Shown: piece by piece, positions 5,249 to 12,269 of the stretch
Numbering within the stretch: position 1 is the stretch's first letter
Layout: every line of letters begins with the position of its first letter
NCBI GenBank assembly: GCA_023142975.1
Contig: JAGLIN010000049.1
Location: 1-13,580, forward strand
DNA: 13,580 bases
From: Candidatus Parcubacteria bacterium
GTDB taxonomy: Bacteria; Patescibacteriota; Minisyncoccia; JAHIHE01; JAGLIN01
Direction: 5' to 3'
Made by a program: the position numbers and the translations under genes
Notes under the pieces: generated by a model
What the model saw: only the letters and a program-made list of their open reading frames with translations
Databases searched by the model: none
What the model was told of the DNA's origin: nothing

Positions 5249-6442
5249 CTATTCACTTCTCAAAGCATCTACTGGATCAAGACGGCTTGCTTTTAGCGCT
5301 GGGTAAAATCCAAAAGATATTCCAACAACAACAGAGAAGCAAAAACCTATTACGGGGCCTGTCCATGAAAATGCCACTGTCATTATGTCAAGTTTTGAAA
5401 GAATTGGGATCATTAATGAGCCAAGTCCAATCCCAAGTAACCCTCCTGCCATGGAAAGCATTACTGATTCTAGTAGGAATTGTCCTAAAATATCTCCCTG
5501 CTTTCCGCCAATAGCCTTGGCTATTCCGATTTCTTTTGTTCTCTCAGCGACTGTGACAAACATCACGTTCATAATTCCGATTCCTGAAACAAGCAAAACA
5601 ATTGCTGCTACAGAAGTCAAGAGAAAAGTCATCATTTTAGCAGAATCTTGCGCCGCGCCAACCATTGCTCCAGTATCCATTATTTTAAAATCATCAGCTT
5701 GTCTATCATTCAATCCGTGTTCTTCTCTTAAAGTTTTTACAAGTTCTTCTGACGCAATTTCAACATTTTTTATATTATCAGTTACTGTAAATATCATTAT
5801 AGAGGCAGTGTTTCCCAGAATACTTTTTTCTGCTGTAGTGTTCGGCAAATATATAGCATCATCTAAAGAATTTTTGCCCATACTTCTTCCTGTTTCCTCA
5901 AGTGTTCCAATTACTTCGATCATTTTACCATTTATTTTTATGTTTTGACCGATTATTTCACTATTTTCAAAAAATAATGTTTCCACAGCACCACTTCCAA
6001 GAATCGCGACTCTTTCGTTATTTTCAATATCTTCAATGGTTATTGATCTTCCTTGATTAGTATCCATACTAGACATTTCAAAATAATTACTTTCAACCCC
6101 CATCACATTAAAAGAACCTTCTTCTGATTCAAAAGAAACAGCCATATGACCTTGTATTACAGCTGTTGCTTCTGGAATATGCGGACAATTTTCTACGATA
6201 ATTTTAGAATCTGTGGTTTCTAACTTAGAACTTTCAGTTTTTCCTCTCAAAGACATAACAATAATAGAATTAGCAGACAATCCTTGAAATTGTTCATCCA
6301 CTGCTTGTTGTGCACCTTGTCCAATAGCAAATACGGCAATAACAGTAGATACGCCAATAACTATCCCAAGCATAGACAAAAAGCTACGAGTTTTATTCGT
6401 TAGTAAAGATTCAAATGACATTCTTATAATTTCTATTTTCAT
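5249..6442 (-). CDS. MacB/FtsX-type ABC transporter permease
   Basis: Membrane subunit of a MacB-like (type VII) transporter, which couples cytoplasmic ATP hydrolysis to movements outside the membrane rather than classical channel transport. It shows an N-terminal helix (SMLGIVIGVSTVIAVFAIG), a large extracytoplasmic MacB-type domain of about 220 residues, and three C-terminal FtsX helices. Between helices two and three lies the conserved cytoplasmic segment ERTKEIGIAKAIGGK that contacts the ATPase. The end RLDPVDALRSE is typical. I start at the ATG at 6442 (MKIEIIRMSFESLL), which fits family N-termini and gives 397 residues. The ATG at 6457 adds five residues and falls inside a repeat element. 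The ATPase gene lies 67 bp upstream. Confidence 0.92.
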   Translation of the reverse strand: MKIEIIRMSFESLLTNKTRSFLSMLGIVIGVSTVIAVFAIGQGAQQAVDEQFQGLSANSIIVMSLRGKTESSKLETTDSKIIVENCPHIPEATAVIQGHMAVSFESEEGSFNVMGVESNYFEMSSMDTNQGRSITIEDIENNERVAILGSGAVETLFFENSEIIGQNIKINGKMIEVIGTLEETGRSMGKNSLDDAIYLPNTTAEKSILGNTASIMIFTVTDNIKNVEIASEELVKTLREEHGLNDRQADDFKIMDTGAMVGAAQDSAKMMTFLLTSVAAIVLLVSGIGIMNVMFVTVAERTKEIGIAKAIGGKQGDILGQFLLESVMLSMAGGLLGIGLGSLMIPILSKLDIMTVAFSWTGPVIGFCFSVVVGISFGFYPALKASRLDPVDALRSE

Positions 6443-6451
6443 ATTTGTGTC

Positions 6452-6503
6452 TGTCATTCCTGCACTGAACTGAATTCAGCATAAACTCCAGCGGGAATCC
6501 AGT
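6452..6503. repeat. Dispersed hairpin repeat between ATPase and permease genes
   Basis: The element runs from TGTCATTCCTGC (6452-6463) to GCGGGAATCCAGT (6491-6503). ATTCCTGC (6456-6463) pairs with GCGGGAAT (6491-6498) with one G-T wobble. The 27-base loop contains the palindrome CTGAATTCAG (6470-6479). The end sequences match the common GTCATTCC...GGAATCCAG class of dispersed bacterial repeats. It fills most of the gap between the two operon genes. Confidence 0.7.
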
Positions 6504-6509
6504 TTCTTG

Positions 6510-7220
6510 TTAATAATTTGAAGTTAATTTATAGTTGTTATCCATTACTTTTCCATCTTTTATAAAAATTATCCGATCAGCATATTTTGCCACTTCCGCT
6601 GTATGTGTCACCATAATAATTGTTTTATTTTTCTTTTTTAAATCAGTAAATATTTTCATTATTTCAAGACCAGATTTTGAATCAAGCGCGCCAGTTGGTT
6701 CATCCGCTAAAATTATATCAGGATCATTTATAAGTGACCTGCAAACAGAAACGCGCTGTTGTTGTCCGCCAGAGAGCTCTGTTGGTTTATGATTTGCCCT
6801 ATCTTCTATATTAACGCTTTTCATAAGTTTCATTGCTTTTCTCTCTCTGATATTTTTTTTCTCTCCCGCGTAAAGAGCCGGCAAAGCGATATTTTTTAAA
6901 GCAGAAAGGCGAGAAAATAAATTAAACTGTTGAAAAACAAATCCCATTTTTTTATTTCTTATAAATGCAAGGGTATAATCATCTTTTACTTCTCCAATAT
7001 TTTCTCCATCCAAAAAGTATTCTCCAGCAGTTAAAGGGTGAAGACAGCCGATAATATTTAGAAGAGTTGTTTTTCCACAACCAGATTCTCCCATCAAAGC
7101 TATAAATTCTCCTTTTCTGATATCAAGATCAACACCATTAAGAACCGACACTTCTTCGTCATTAGAAAGATAATAGGATTTATAAGCGTCTTTTAATTGT
7201 ACTGCTGATTTTTCTTCCAT
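6510..7220 (-). CDS. MacB/LolD-type ABC transporter ATPase
   Basis: Cytoplasmic motor for the neighbouring permease. In 236 residues it has all nucleotide-binding motifs: Walker A GESGCGKT (44-51), Q-loop around FQQFNLF (96-102), signature LSGGQQQRV (149-157), Walker B IILADEPTGALD (169-180; catalytic E174) and H-loop H206 in VTHTAEV. The SSGCGKTTLLN-like and ADEPTGALDS forms are characteristic of the MacB/LolD/FtsE class. No residue needed for catalysis is missing. It lies 25 bp after the adaptor gene and 67 bp before the permease gene, the usual MacA-MacB-like order except that ATPase and permease are separate polypeptides. No Shine-Dalgarno is visible. Confidence 0.96.
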   Translation of the reverse strand: MEEKSAVQLKDAYKSYYLSNDEEVSVLNGVDLDIRKGEFIALMGESGCGKTTLLNIIGCLHPLTAGEYFLDGENIGEVKDDYTLAFIRNKKMGFVFQQFNLFSRLSALKNIALPALYAGEKKNIRERKAMKLMKSVNIEDRANHKPTELSGGQQQRVSVCRSLINDPDIILADEPTGALDSKSGLEIMKIFTDLKKKNKTIIMVTHTAEVAKYADRIIFIKDGKVMDNNYKLTSNY

Positions 7221-7245
7221 GCTTTTTTATTTTACAAATTTTTGA

Positions 7246-9156
7246 CTAATAAATTATTTTGTCGCCAACACTTAATCCTTTTATGATTTCTACATTCTTA
7301 CCGTCTGTGAACCCAGTTGTAACTGGTATCCATTGTTCGTCACTATTTAGCACAGAAGGGGAGTCATCAACATTTTTAACTGCGCTAATTGGAACAGTCA
7401 AAACATTTTTAGCTTCAGCTGTTACAAAATCAACGAATACAGTCATGCCTTCTCTTATTTGATTATCCTCCTTATTCATTATTATAATACGAACTAAATA
7501 TGTAACAATTCCATTGTTATTTGTTTTTGATGTAAGTGAGATAAAGCTAACTTCTCCATCAAGCATTAAACTGTCCAAAACATCAAAAGTAGCATAAACT
7601 GTTTGCCCAACTTTGATCTTATTAATATCAGCTTCTTCAATGTCCACTTCAATAAACAAAGTGTTGTTGTTTATAATAACTGCTACAGGATCAACATTTC
7701 CACTATCTATAATAATATCGCCTGTTTTATAATTAAGCCTTGCCACCTCGCCATCAATCGGAGATAAGATGGTTGCGTTTTCTAATTCGTTTTGAGCTTT
7801 TTCAAGGCTGACAGAAGAACTGGTTAATCTTGAACGCCCGGAAGCTTTTTCTGCTTCAGTTAATGGAGCTATCAAATTATTATAATCACGCTTAGCTTGC
7901 TCAACACTTAACTTCCTGCTTTCTGTGGTAGCTTCTGAGTTTTCAATATTTCGCAAAGCATCGGCTTTGACATTTAAAAGGTCTTTTTCAATATTATCAA
8001 GATCTCTTTTGGCATCTTCATAATCAATAATATAATTATCAAGACTATCCCTGGCATCATCTACTGCTTCAATTTTCGTATTCATGGCCGTAATTTTTGT
8101 ATTAACAGTTGTTCTGTTTGTGCTAATCGTTGAGATGAAATTATTAAGTTCTGATTGCGAGAAATCAGATGAAGTGATCGTTGCCTCCAGAGTCAAATTC
8201 ATGTAATATAAATGTTCCTCAAATTCCTGTAAAGTTAAAACGGCTTGACTTGCTGCTGTGTCAATCTCACTATAAGGGCTATTAAAATCTAATAACACAA
8301 CTAAAGAATTAAGTTTTCCTAATTCATTCTTAGATTTTGAATAACTGCTCTTTGCTTGATTTAGTGAAGATGAATTTTTTACTCCCAAGACACCTTCAAA
8401 ATCATTATTAATTTGTTTATCATCTATTCCCACTATTTCGTCTGATTCTTTTAAGATGCTATCCAAACTTATATTAATTGATTTTATTGTGTCCACTAAG
8501 CTTTCATAAGCATCATTTACATCTTCACTGGTTAATTCATCTTGATTGTCATCTAATTCTTCTTTAGTGTTTTTTAAATCATTCTCAGCGTCATAAATGG
8601 CATCTTTGGCATTTTGAATGCTTTTTTCGGCAGATTGTTTGGTATCTTCCATGCTGATCTCAGCTTGATTTAAAGATATTTCTGCTGAAGTAATTCTATC
8701 CTTAGCATCAGCGATCTCTTTGTCTGTTGCTCCGTTCATTGTCTGGTTATAGTCCGCCAAAGCTGATAAATAACTTGAATAAGCGGTGCGGACATTAAGC
8801 TCTAACGTCTCTGTTTTCACAGTAGCAATTTTATCGCCCTTTTTAATTTTATCGCCCTCTTTAATAAAAACTTCTTTTACTTCCAAATTATCACCGCTTA
8901 CAGAGAAAGATAATTCAACTCCGTCTTCTGCGATAACTTTACCATCTGATTCAATGGAAATTTTTAAATTATCATTTTTTACCGTCCATTCTTTTTGAGA
9001 AACATCTGTTTTTTTTGTGTCTTTTTTATTAAAATAGAAATAAGCAGAAGACAAAACCAAAAGAATAATAATTGATATTATTGTTTTCTTTTTAGTTATT
9101 TTAAATTTTCCTCTGTTGTCTCTAGCTTTTTTGCTTTCTTCTAGTATAGAACTCAT
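7246..9156 (-). CDS. HlyD/MacA-like periplasmic-type adaptor, unusually long
   Basis: A 636-residue protein, against roughly 370-450 for typical MacA/HlyD adaptors. Order: cytoplasmic Lys-rich tail; one membrane helix (about 24-42); first half of the lipoyl domain (84-116, VFIKEGDKIKKGDKIATVKT); a very long helical section (about 120-460); second lipoyl half (ATILSPIDGEVARLNYKTGD, 461-480); beta-barrel (about 500-585); and membrane-proximal domain (585-636, VLTVPISAVKN). The helical section is split by a non-repetitive stretch (about 215-350) rich in Ser, Asn and hydrophobic residues, which looks like an extra helical domain at the hairpin tip. In MacA that tip docks with TolC, and no TolC-like gene is seen here. 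It links the ATPase/permease to the outer surface or wall. A 95-bp gap precedes it with no clear terminator. Confidence 0.93.
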   Translation of the reverse strand: MSSILEESKKARDNRGKFKITKKKTIISIIILLVLSSAYFYFNKKDTKKTDVSQKEWTVKNDNLKISIESDGKVIAEDGVELSFSVSGDNLEVKEVFIKEGDKIKKGDKIATVKTETLELNVRTAYSSYLSALADYNQTMNGATDKEIADAKDRITSAEISLNQAEISMEDTKQSAEKSIQNAKDAIYDAENDLKNTKEELDDNQDELTSEDVNDAYESLVDTIKSINISLDSILKESDEIVGIDDKQINNDFEGVLGVKNSSSLNQAKSSYSKSKNELGKLNSLVVLLDFNSPYSEIDTAASQAVLTLQEFEEHLYYMNLTLEATITSSDFSQSELNNFISTISTNRTTVNTKITAMNTKIEAVDDARDSLDNYIIDYEDAKRDLDNIEKDLLNVKADALRNIENSEATTESRKLSVEQAKRDYNNLIAPLTEAEKASGRSRLTSSSVSLEKAQNELENATILSPIDGEVARLNYKTGDIIIDSGNVDPVAVIINNNTLFIEVDIEEADINKIKVGQTVYATFDVLDSLMLDGEVSFISLTSKTNNNGIVTYLVRIIIMNKEDNQIREGMTVFVDFVTAEAKNVLTVPISAVKNVDDSPSVLNSDEQWIPVTTGFTDGKNVEIIKGLSVGDKIIY

Positions 9157-9251
9157 AATAGTGCAGTTAAAAGTTTATAAAGATATAAAATTCATAAAAC
9201 TGGTGGATTAACAACTTTTTACTTTAGATTTTATGGACTTTCGACTTATTG

Positions 9252-9815
9252 TTATTTGATCATTACAAAGGTCGCGATATTTTTATCTGTAATAGTTTTG
9301 TCAATCCAAATCATAAGCATCTGATCTTTTGTAATATCGTCTAATGTTGCTACAATTGCTTCTCCGTCATCACTTTTTAGCATTTTTATTCCAACAGGAA
9401 TAGTAACTTTTTCTTCTCCGGTACTCATACTTTTCAACATTTCTAATCTCTCATCGCTATCTTTATCTCCTGTCTCTGTGTTCATTCGACTACCTATACC
9501 TCCGCCCATACCCATACCTCTGTCAGACCCAGATTTTTGTTCATTTTCACTTTCATCTTTTTTAGGATCAATATCTTCACTGTCGTTGTCGTTAGATATT
9601 TCAGGTCTTTCAATTTTCAAAATTGTAACTTCATTGCCAATAATAGTTTTTACGATTCCCGCAATAGCTGCTTTTTCTTCAGGTCTTTCAAAATTGGAAA
9701 CTCCATCTCTTTTTGAGATACTATTATCTTTATCCTGTTTATCATTTTGCCAGACAAAATATCCAGCTAAAGAGAGAACGAGCAATGCTCCTACGGCTAT
9801 TATGACTTTTTTCAT
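9252..9815 (-). CDS. Anchored small protein with Gly/Met-rich linker, often found near MacAB-like transporters
   Basis: A 187-residue protein with an N-terminal helix (about 4-21) and no clear cleavage site. Residues 51-70 (IAGIVKTIIGNEVTILKIER) form a beta segment of the G-x-V-x-x-I-x-GN-x-V/I-T type. A Asp/Glu/Lys-rich and Gly/Met-rich linker follows (73-125), then STGEEKVTIPVGIKML (131-146), then a final beta region (LDDITKDQMLMIWIDK). The same plan of GxV-strand, Met/Gly-rich middle, and 'TGEE..TIPVG' strand occurs in exported proteins beside HlyD/MacB genes in Clostridia and CPR, as I recall; no family name is certain. It lies 40 bp after the His-rich gene and 95 bp before the adaptor gene, probably in the same operon. 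Role unknown; accessory or substrate protein is a guess. Confidence 0.7.
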   Translation of the reverse strand: MKKVIIAVGALLVLSLAGYFVWQNDKQDKDNSISKRDGVSNFERPEEKAAIAGIVKTIIGNEVTILKIERPEISNDNDSEDIDPKKDESENEQKSGSDRGMGMGGGIGSRMNTETGDKDSDERLEMLKSMSTGEEKVTIPVGIKMLKSDDGEAIVATLDDITKDQMLMIWIDKTITDKNIATFVMIK

Positions 9816-9855
9816 AAAGATTATTTATATTGATTATATAGAAAAAATTGTAGTA

Positions 9856-10254
9856 TTACTTGTTCTTAATCTCTTCCGCAATATCTTTTATAATCGCTGG
9901 AGAAAATTTATATTCTTCGTCTCTTATATATTCTAATGTTGTTTCCGCCGCATAGTTTCCTTCAAGGTCAAATTCTTGAATAATCCCATCAAGCAATTCT
10001 TCAGAGTTTATTTCCCATAAATCAGCTATTTCCTGAATTGTCAGCCGTTTCATTTTGCTACCTTCTATTTCAACAGAATGATCATGTTCATGCTCTTCGT
10101 CATGTTCATGCTCGTCTTCAAGTTTTTCAGGAACAACATTTTCAGCAGTATTCTGTGTATTAATTTCTGTTGAATTTTCTTTTGGATAATTTATTATTAA
10201 GACTGCTCCTAATAACCCGGTGATCATTAATATTATAATTATAAATAATTTCAT
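9856..10254 (-). CDS. Anchored His-rich protein with C-terminal helical domain
   Basis: A 132-residue protein: one N-terminal helix (about 3-22), then an acidic His-rich stretch EDEHEHDEEHEHDH (46-59, five His), then a helical domain (about 69-130) beginning KRLTIQEIADLWEINSEELLDGI. The His/Asp/Glu cluster suggests binding of Zn, Ni, Cu or another metal outside the membrane. The C-terminal domain resembles the small 'MTLEEVA...IP.EELL..L.LP' helical module sometimes fused to DUF4405-type or ferredoxin-like membrane proteins. That would connect it to the 178-residue DUF4405-like protein at the other end of the operon; this link is inference. No Shine-Dalgarno site. It appears to be the first gene of the transporter operon, preceded by a terminator 42 bp upstream. 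Confidence 0.7.
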   Translation of the reverse strand: MKLFIIIILMITGLLGAVLIINYPKENSTEINTQNTAENVVPEKLEDEHEHDEEHEHDHSVEIEGSKMKRLTIQEIADLWEINSEELLDGIIQEFDLEGNYAAETTLEYIRDEEYKFSPAIIKDIAEEIKNK

Positions 10255-10295
10255 TATTTTTGGATACTAATTAGTTAAATTTACAATTAGCCAAA

Positions 10296-10322
10296 ATAGA
10301 AAAGAGAGAGTCCCTTTTCTAT
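10296..10322 (-). terminator. Intrinsic terminator after the 129-aa gene
   Basis: On the minus strand ATAGAAAAG pairs perfectly with CTTTTCTAT (arms 10314-10322 and 10296-10304) around a nine-base loop, followed by a short TTT. It lies 26 bp downstream of the 129-aa gene and isolates it from the transporter operon. The AT-rich stem and short U-tail make it moderate in strength. Confidence 0.6.
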
Positions 10323-10347
10323 CATTGATTGATAAATGAATTATAGA

Positions 10348-10737
10348 TTATCGCAAATTCATTCTGCCACGACCTTGTTTTTCTCCATATCCAGCGCCGA
10401 CTTTTTCGCCATTACGAGTTTTTAATCCTAATTCTTTTCTGATTTCATCAGCGCCTTCTAAATCGCCGCTGTGAGCTAATCGGCGCGCTTCGGCAAAGCG
10501 AGCGAAATTATCTGCGTTAATAACTTGCGTAACTCGTCCGCGATCTGCCATCAGTTCACGCCACGCTTCATAATTATTATTGTCCATTGCTTCGGTCATC
10601 GTGATATGTCTTTCTGGCGAATACGCTGGACATTGTTTGGAATAATCGCCTTGATAAGCCATTGCTGAAGAAACAGCAAACGCGCCCATCATTACAACTG
10701 CCAAACTTCCGAGTAAAACTTTGTTTGAGTTTTCCAT
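10348..10737 (-). CDS. Small secreted helical protein, CPR-type hypothetical
   Basis: A 129-residue protein with a clear signal peptide: charged start, hydrophobic core (8-22), and cleavage after SSAMA (27). The mature part holds one Cys (C36), then AYSPERHITMTEAMDNNNYEAWRELM and NFARFAEARRLAHSGDLEGADEIRKELGL, two helix-rich stretches with similar spacing of Asn-Tyr/Phe-Ala and Arg/Glu. A basic Gly/Arg-rich tail ends it. Similar small exported proteins appear in CPR genomes, from memory, without known function. Size, export and helical content recall CpxP/Spy-type envelope-stress proteins, but no LTxxQ motif is seen, so this is only an analogy. It follows the sigma operon behind a hairpin, and its start region resembles that of the membrane partner gene. 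Confidence 0.75.
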   Translation of the reverse strand: MENSNKVLLGSLAVVMMGAFAVSSAMAYQGDYSKQCPAYSPERHITMTEAMDNNNYEAWRELMADRGRVTQVINADNFARFAEARRLAHSGDLEGADEIRKELGLKTRNGEKVGAGYGEKQGRGRMNLR

Positions 10738-10760
10738 AGTTTTTTAAGTTAGAAATTAAA

Positions 10761-10783
10761 AAGTGGATTGTCGACATCCACTT
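10761..10783 (-). terminator. Hairpin between the sigma operon and the 129-aa gene
   Basis: AAGTGGAT (10761-10768) pairs perfectly with ATCCACTT (10776-10783) around the loop TGTCGAC. On the minus strand the stem is followed by TTTTTAATTT, so it reads as an intrinsic terminator for the sigma/membrane-protein operon. It lies 23 bp before the ATG of the next gene, leaving little room for a separate promoter, so it could instead be a leader attenuator controlling read-through. Confidence 0.75.
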
Positions 10784-10843
10784 AGTAATACTTCAAAATA
10801 AAAACTTTCTTTCAAAAAAATTTATAACTTTCTAATTTTGTTT

Positions 10844-11557
10844 TCAGTATTTTATATCCCGCCCTTTTCCTGTTCTTTCCCAATGACCTATTCCCGTTGC
10901 AATGAAAATATTATTTCTAGATATTTTACCGATAATTTTTATTTTTTCATTTCTATCCAAAGATATTTTCCCTTTAATAATAGCATTTTTAAAATCAATT
11001 TCCCATTTCTTGCCATCCCAATCTTCAATTATTATTATAGTTTCTTTTTTCTCAATAATTTTTCCAGATAAAAATCCGTTTTCTGGTGTGGACCAGCGAG
11101 AAATTTTTCTTTCCTCAAGGCTTTTATAAACAGAGACATTTTCAGCAAAAATTTGTTCCATTTTTTCCGCTCCGCCTGCGAAAAATAGAGAAGTTCCCAA
11201 AATAATACTTAGGACAATACTGCTGCCAAAAACCAAAAGCGGGGAATAGCGATAGCCCGTTTTTGTGTGGCGAATTCCAAAAATAGAAACAAACAAAAAT
11301 ACAACGCAAGAAAGAATCCAAAAAAATGGCAAAAGACCGAGAAAAAATTCAATTCTGGAATCAGCTATTTGTGAGAGAAGATCAAAATCTGTTTGGTTAA
11401 AAGCAAAAAGAATAACTGAAAATGATAGTCCGCCGACAATTATTGAGAAAGCAAAAAGCATCCAAAATAAAACATTTTTAAGATTAAACTGTAAACGAGA
11501 TTTTTGCGGGATATTTTGTTTCTGAATTTTTTCTAATAGTTTTTGAGAATTTTCCAT
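10844..11557 (-). CDS. Three-helix membrane protein paired with the ECF sigma factor (possible anti-sigma)
   Basis: A 237-residue protein: short basic cytoplasmic N-terminus (1-28), membrane helices at about 29-53, 71-95 and 105-129, then an extracytoplasmic C-terminal part (130-237). The C-terminal part contains STPENGFLSGKIIEKKETIIIIEDWDGKKWEIDF, a strand-rich segment suggestive of a small OB-like domain (GxI...I.DxxGkxW). An odd number of helices with an inside N-terminus puts this domain outside. It starts 13 bp after the sigma factor gene, so the two are cotranscribed, and a membrane partner next to an ECF sigma usually regulates it. The zinc-finger HxxxCxxC of classical anti-sigma factors is absent, and I recognise no named family. 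Anti-sigma function is inference from position. Confidence 0.75.
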   Translation of the reverse strand: MENSQKLLEKIQKQNIPQKSRLQFNLKNVLFWMLFAFSIIVGGLSFSVILFAFNQTDFDLLSQIADSRIEFFLGLLPFFWILSCVVFLFVSIFGIRHTKTGYRYSPLLVFGSSIVLSIILGTSLFFAGGAEKMEQIFAENVSVYKSLEERKISRWSTPENGFLSGKIIEKKETIIIIEDWDGKKWEIDFKNAIIKGKISLDRNEKIKIIGKISRNNIFIATGIGHWERTGKGRDIKY

Positions 11558-11570
11558 AGTGTTTTTTATG

Positions 11571-12158
11571 TTATAAAGAAATATTTTCTTGTTTTGCTAT
11601 TTGATAGAATGATTTTTTGGCGCGATTGATAAGCGTCGCAATCGTACCGTTTGGCTTTTTCAGAATATCAGAAATTTCTTGATAATCCTTTTCCTCTAAA
11701 AATTTCAAGATCAAAACTTCGCGATATTTTTCTGGCATCAGTTGTAAAACCTTCTGGATGTTTTTGTCGTTAAATTTTTGGTTTACTTCTTTTTCTATAT
11801 CTAATGAAGATGGAAAATTTTGAAAAAGCTCTTCATTAAGTTCCTGTCTCTGACTCTTTCCTTTGGATTGAGATTTTTTCCATTCCGTGATTGTTGTATT
11901 GCGGACAATGCGATAAATCCAACTTGAAAATTTCAAATCTCCATCAAACTCATTAAGATTTTTCCATGCTTTTATAAAAGCCTCTTGCAGCACATCCTCT
12001 GCTTCTTCGAGAGAAAATGAAGAAATACGCAAAATATAACGAGTAAGCCTCTGTTCATATCTGTCATAAATACAAGCAAAATATTCAATGTCTTGTAATG
12101 ATTTTTGCACAAGTTCTTCGTCGCTTATATTTTTGCAATGTTTGGTCTGGGTTTTCAT
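11571..12158 (-). CDS. ECF-type RNA polymerase sigma-70 factor
   Basis: Directs RNA polymerase to a specific promoter set. In 195 residues, region 2 spans about 23-92, with YDRYEQRLTRYILRI, the core-binding EDVLQEAFIKAWKN (54-67) and the -10-contacting FSSWIYRIVRN (78-87). An acidic linker follows, then region 4 (about 131-186) with MPEKYREVLILKF and the helix-turn-helix YQEISDILKKPNGTIATLINRAKKSF (about 159-184). Regions 1 and 3 are missing, which defines the ECF class. It is first in an operon with the membrane protein that begins 13 bp after it, and is divergent from rmuC. The -10 block in front of it is shared with the 265-aa gene. The signal sensed is unknown. Confidence 0.95.
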   Translation of the reverse strand: MKTQTKHCKNISDEELVQKSLQDIEYFACIYDRYEQRLTRYILRISSFSLEEAEDVLQEAFIKAWKNLNEFDGDLKFSSWIYRIVRNTTITEWKKSQSKGKSQRQELNEELFQNFPSSLDIEKEVNQKFNDKNIQKVLQLMPEKYREVLILKFLEEKDYQEISDILKKPNGTIATLINRAKKSFYQIAKQENISL

Positions 12159-12198
12159 ATAAAAGTGAAGTTTTTATTTTCTATTTTTATTTTATCAC

Positions 12199-12207
12199 AT
12201 ATTAGCA
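12199..12207 (-). promoter_or_regulatory. Extended -10 promoter of the sigma factor operon
   Basis: On the minus strand TGCTAATAT (12207-12199) is an extended -10 within TTTTTTTATGCTA-A-TATG. Transcription would start near 12192, about 34 bases before the ATG at 12158. No -35 consensus is visible. It matches the block ahead of the 265-aa gene at 16 of 17 positions. Confidence 0.5.
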
Positions 12208-12269
12208 TAAAAAAACATTGTTTGAAAAAATAAAAAAGAGATGGATAAAATACAGACAGGTTGAGCTAT

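Noticed and set aside
5287..5514. 75-codon plus-strand open frame
   Set aside because: Antisense to the conserved FtsX helices, no ribosome binding site, no motif.
5385..5948. 187-codon plus-strand open frame
   Set aside because: Lies wholly antisense to the permease gene, which has full family motifs; the composition is a mirror of that gene.
7246..9156. Possible fusion of two genes to explain the 636-aa adaptor
   Set aside because: The two lipoyl halves flank the helical section in normal order and the frame is continuous, so an enlarged hairpin explains the length better than a fusion.
9157..9251. Promoter or terminator in the gap before the adaptor gene
   Set aside because: No hairpin with a T-run and no paired -35/-10 of reasonable quality could be found; only A/T-rich sequence is present.
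9478..9936. 152-codon plus-strand open frame
   Set aside because: Antisense to two minus-strand genes and spanning their gap; the Pro/Ile/Ser-rich sequence is the complement of Gly/Asp-rich coding, with no recognisable domain.
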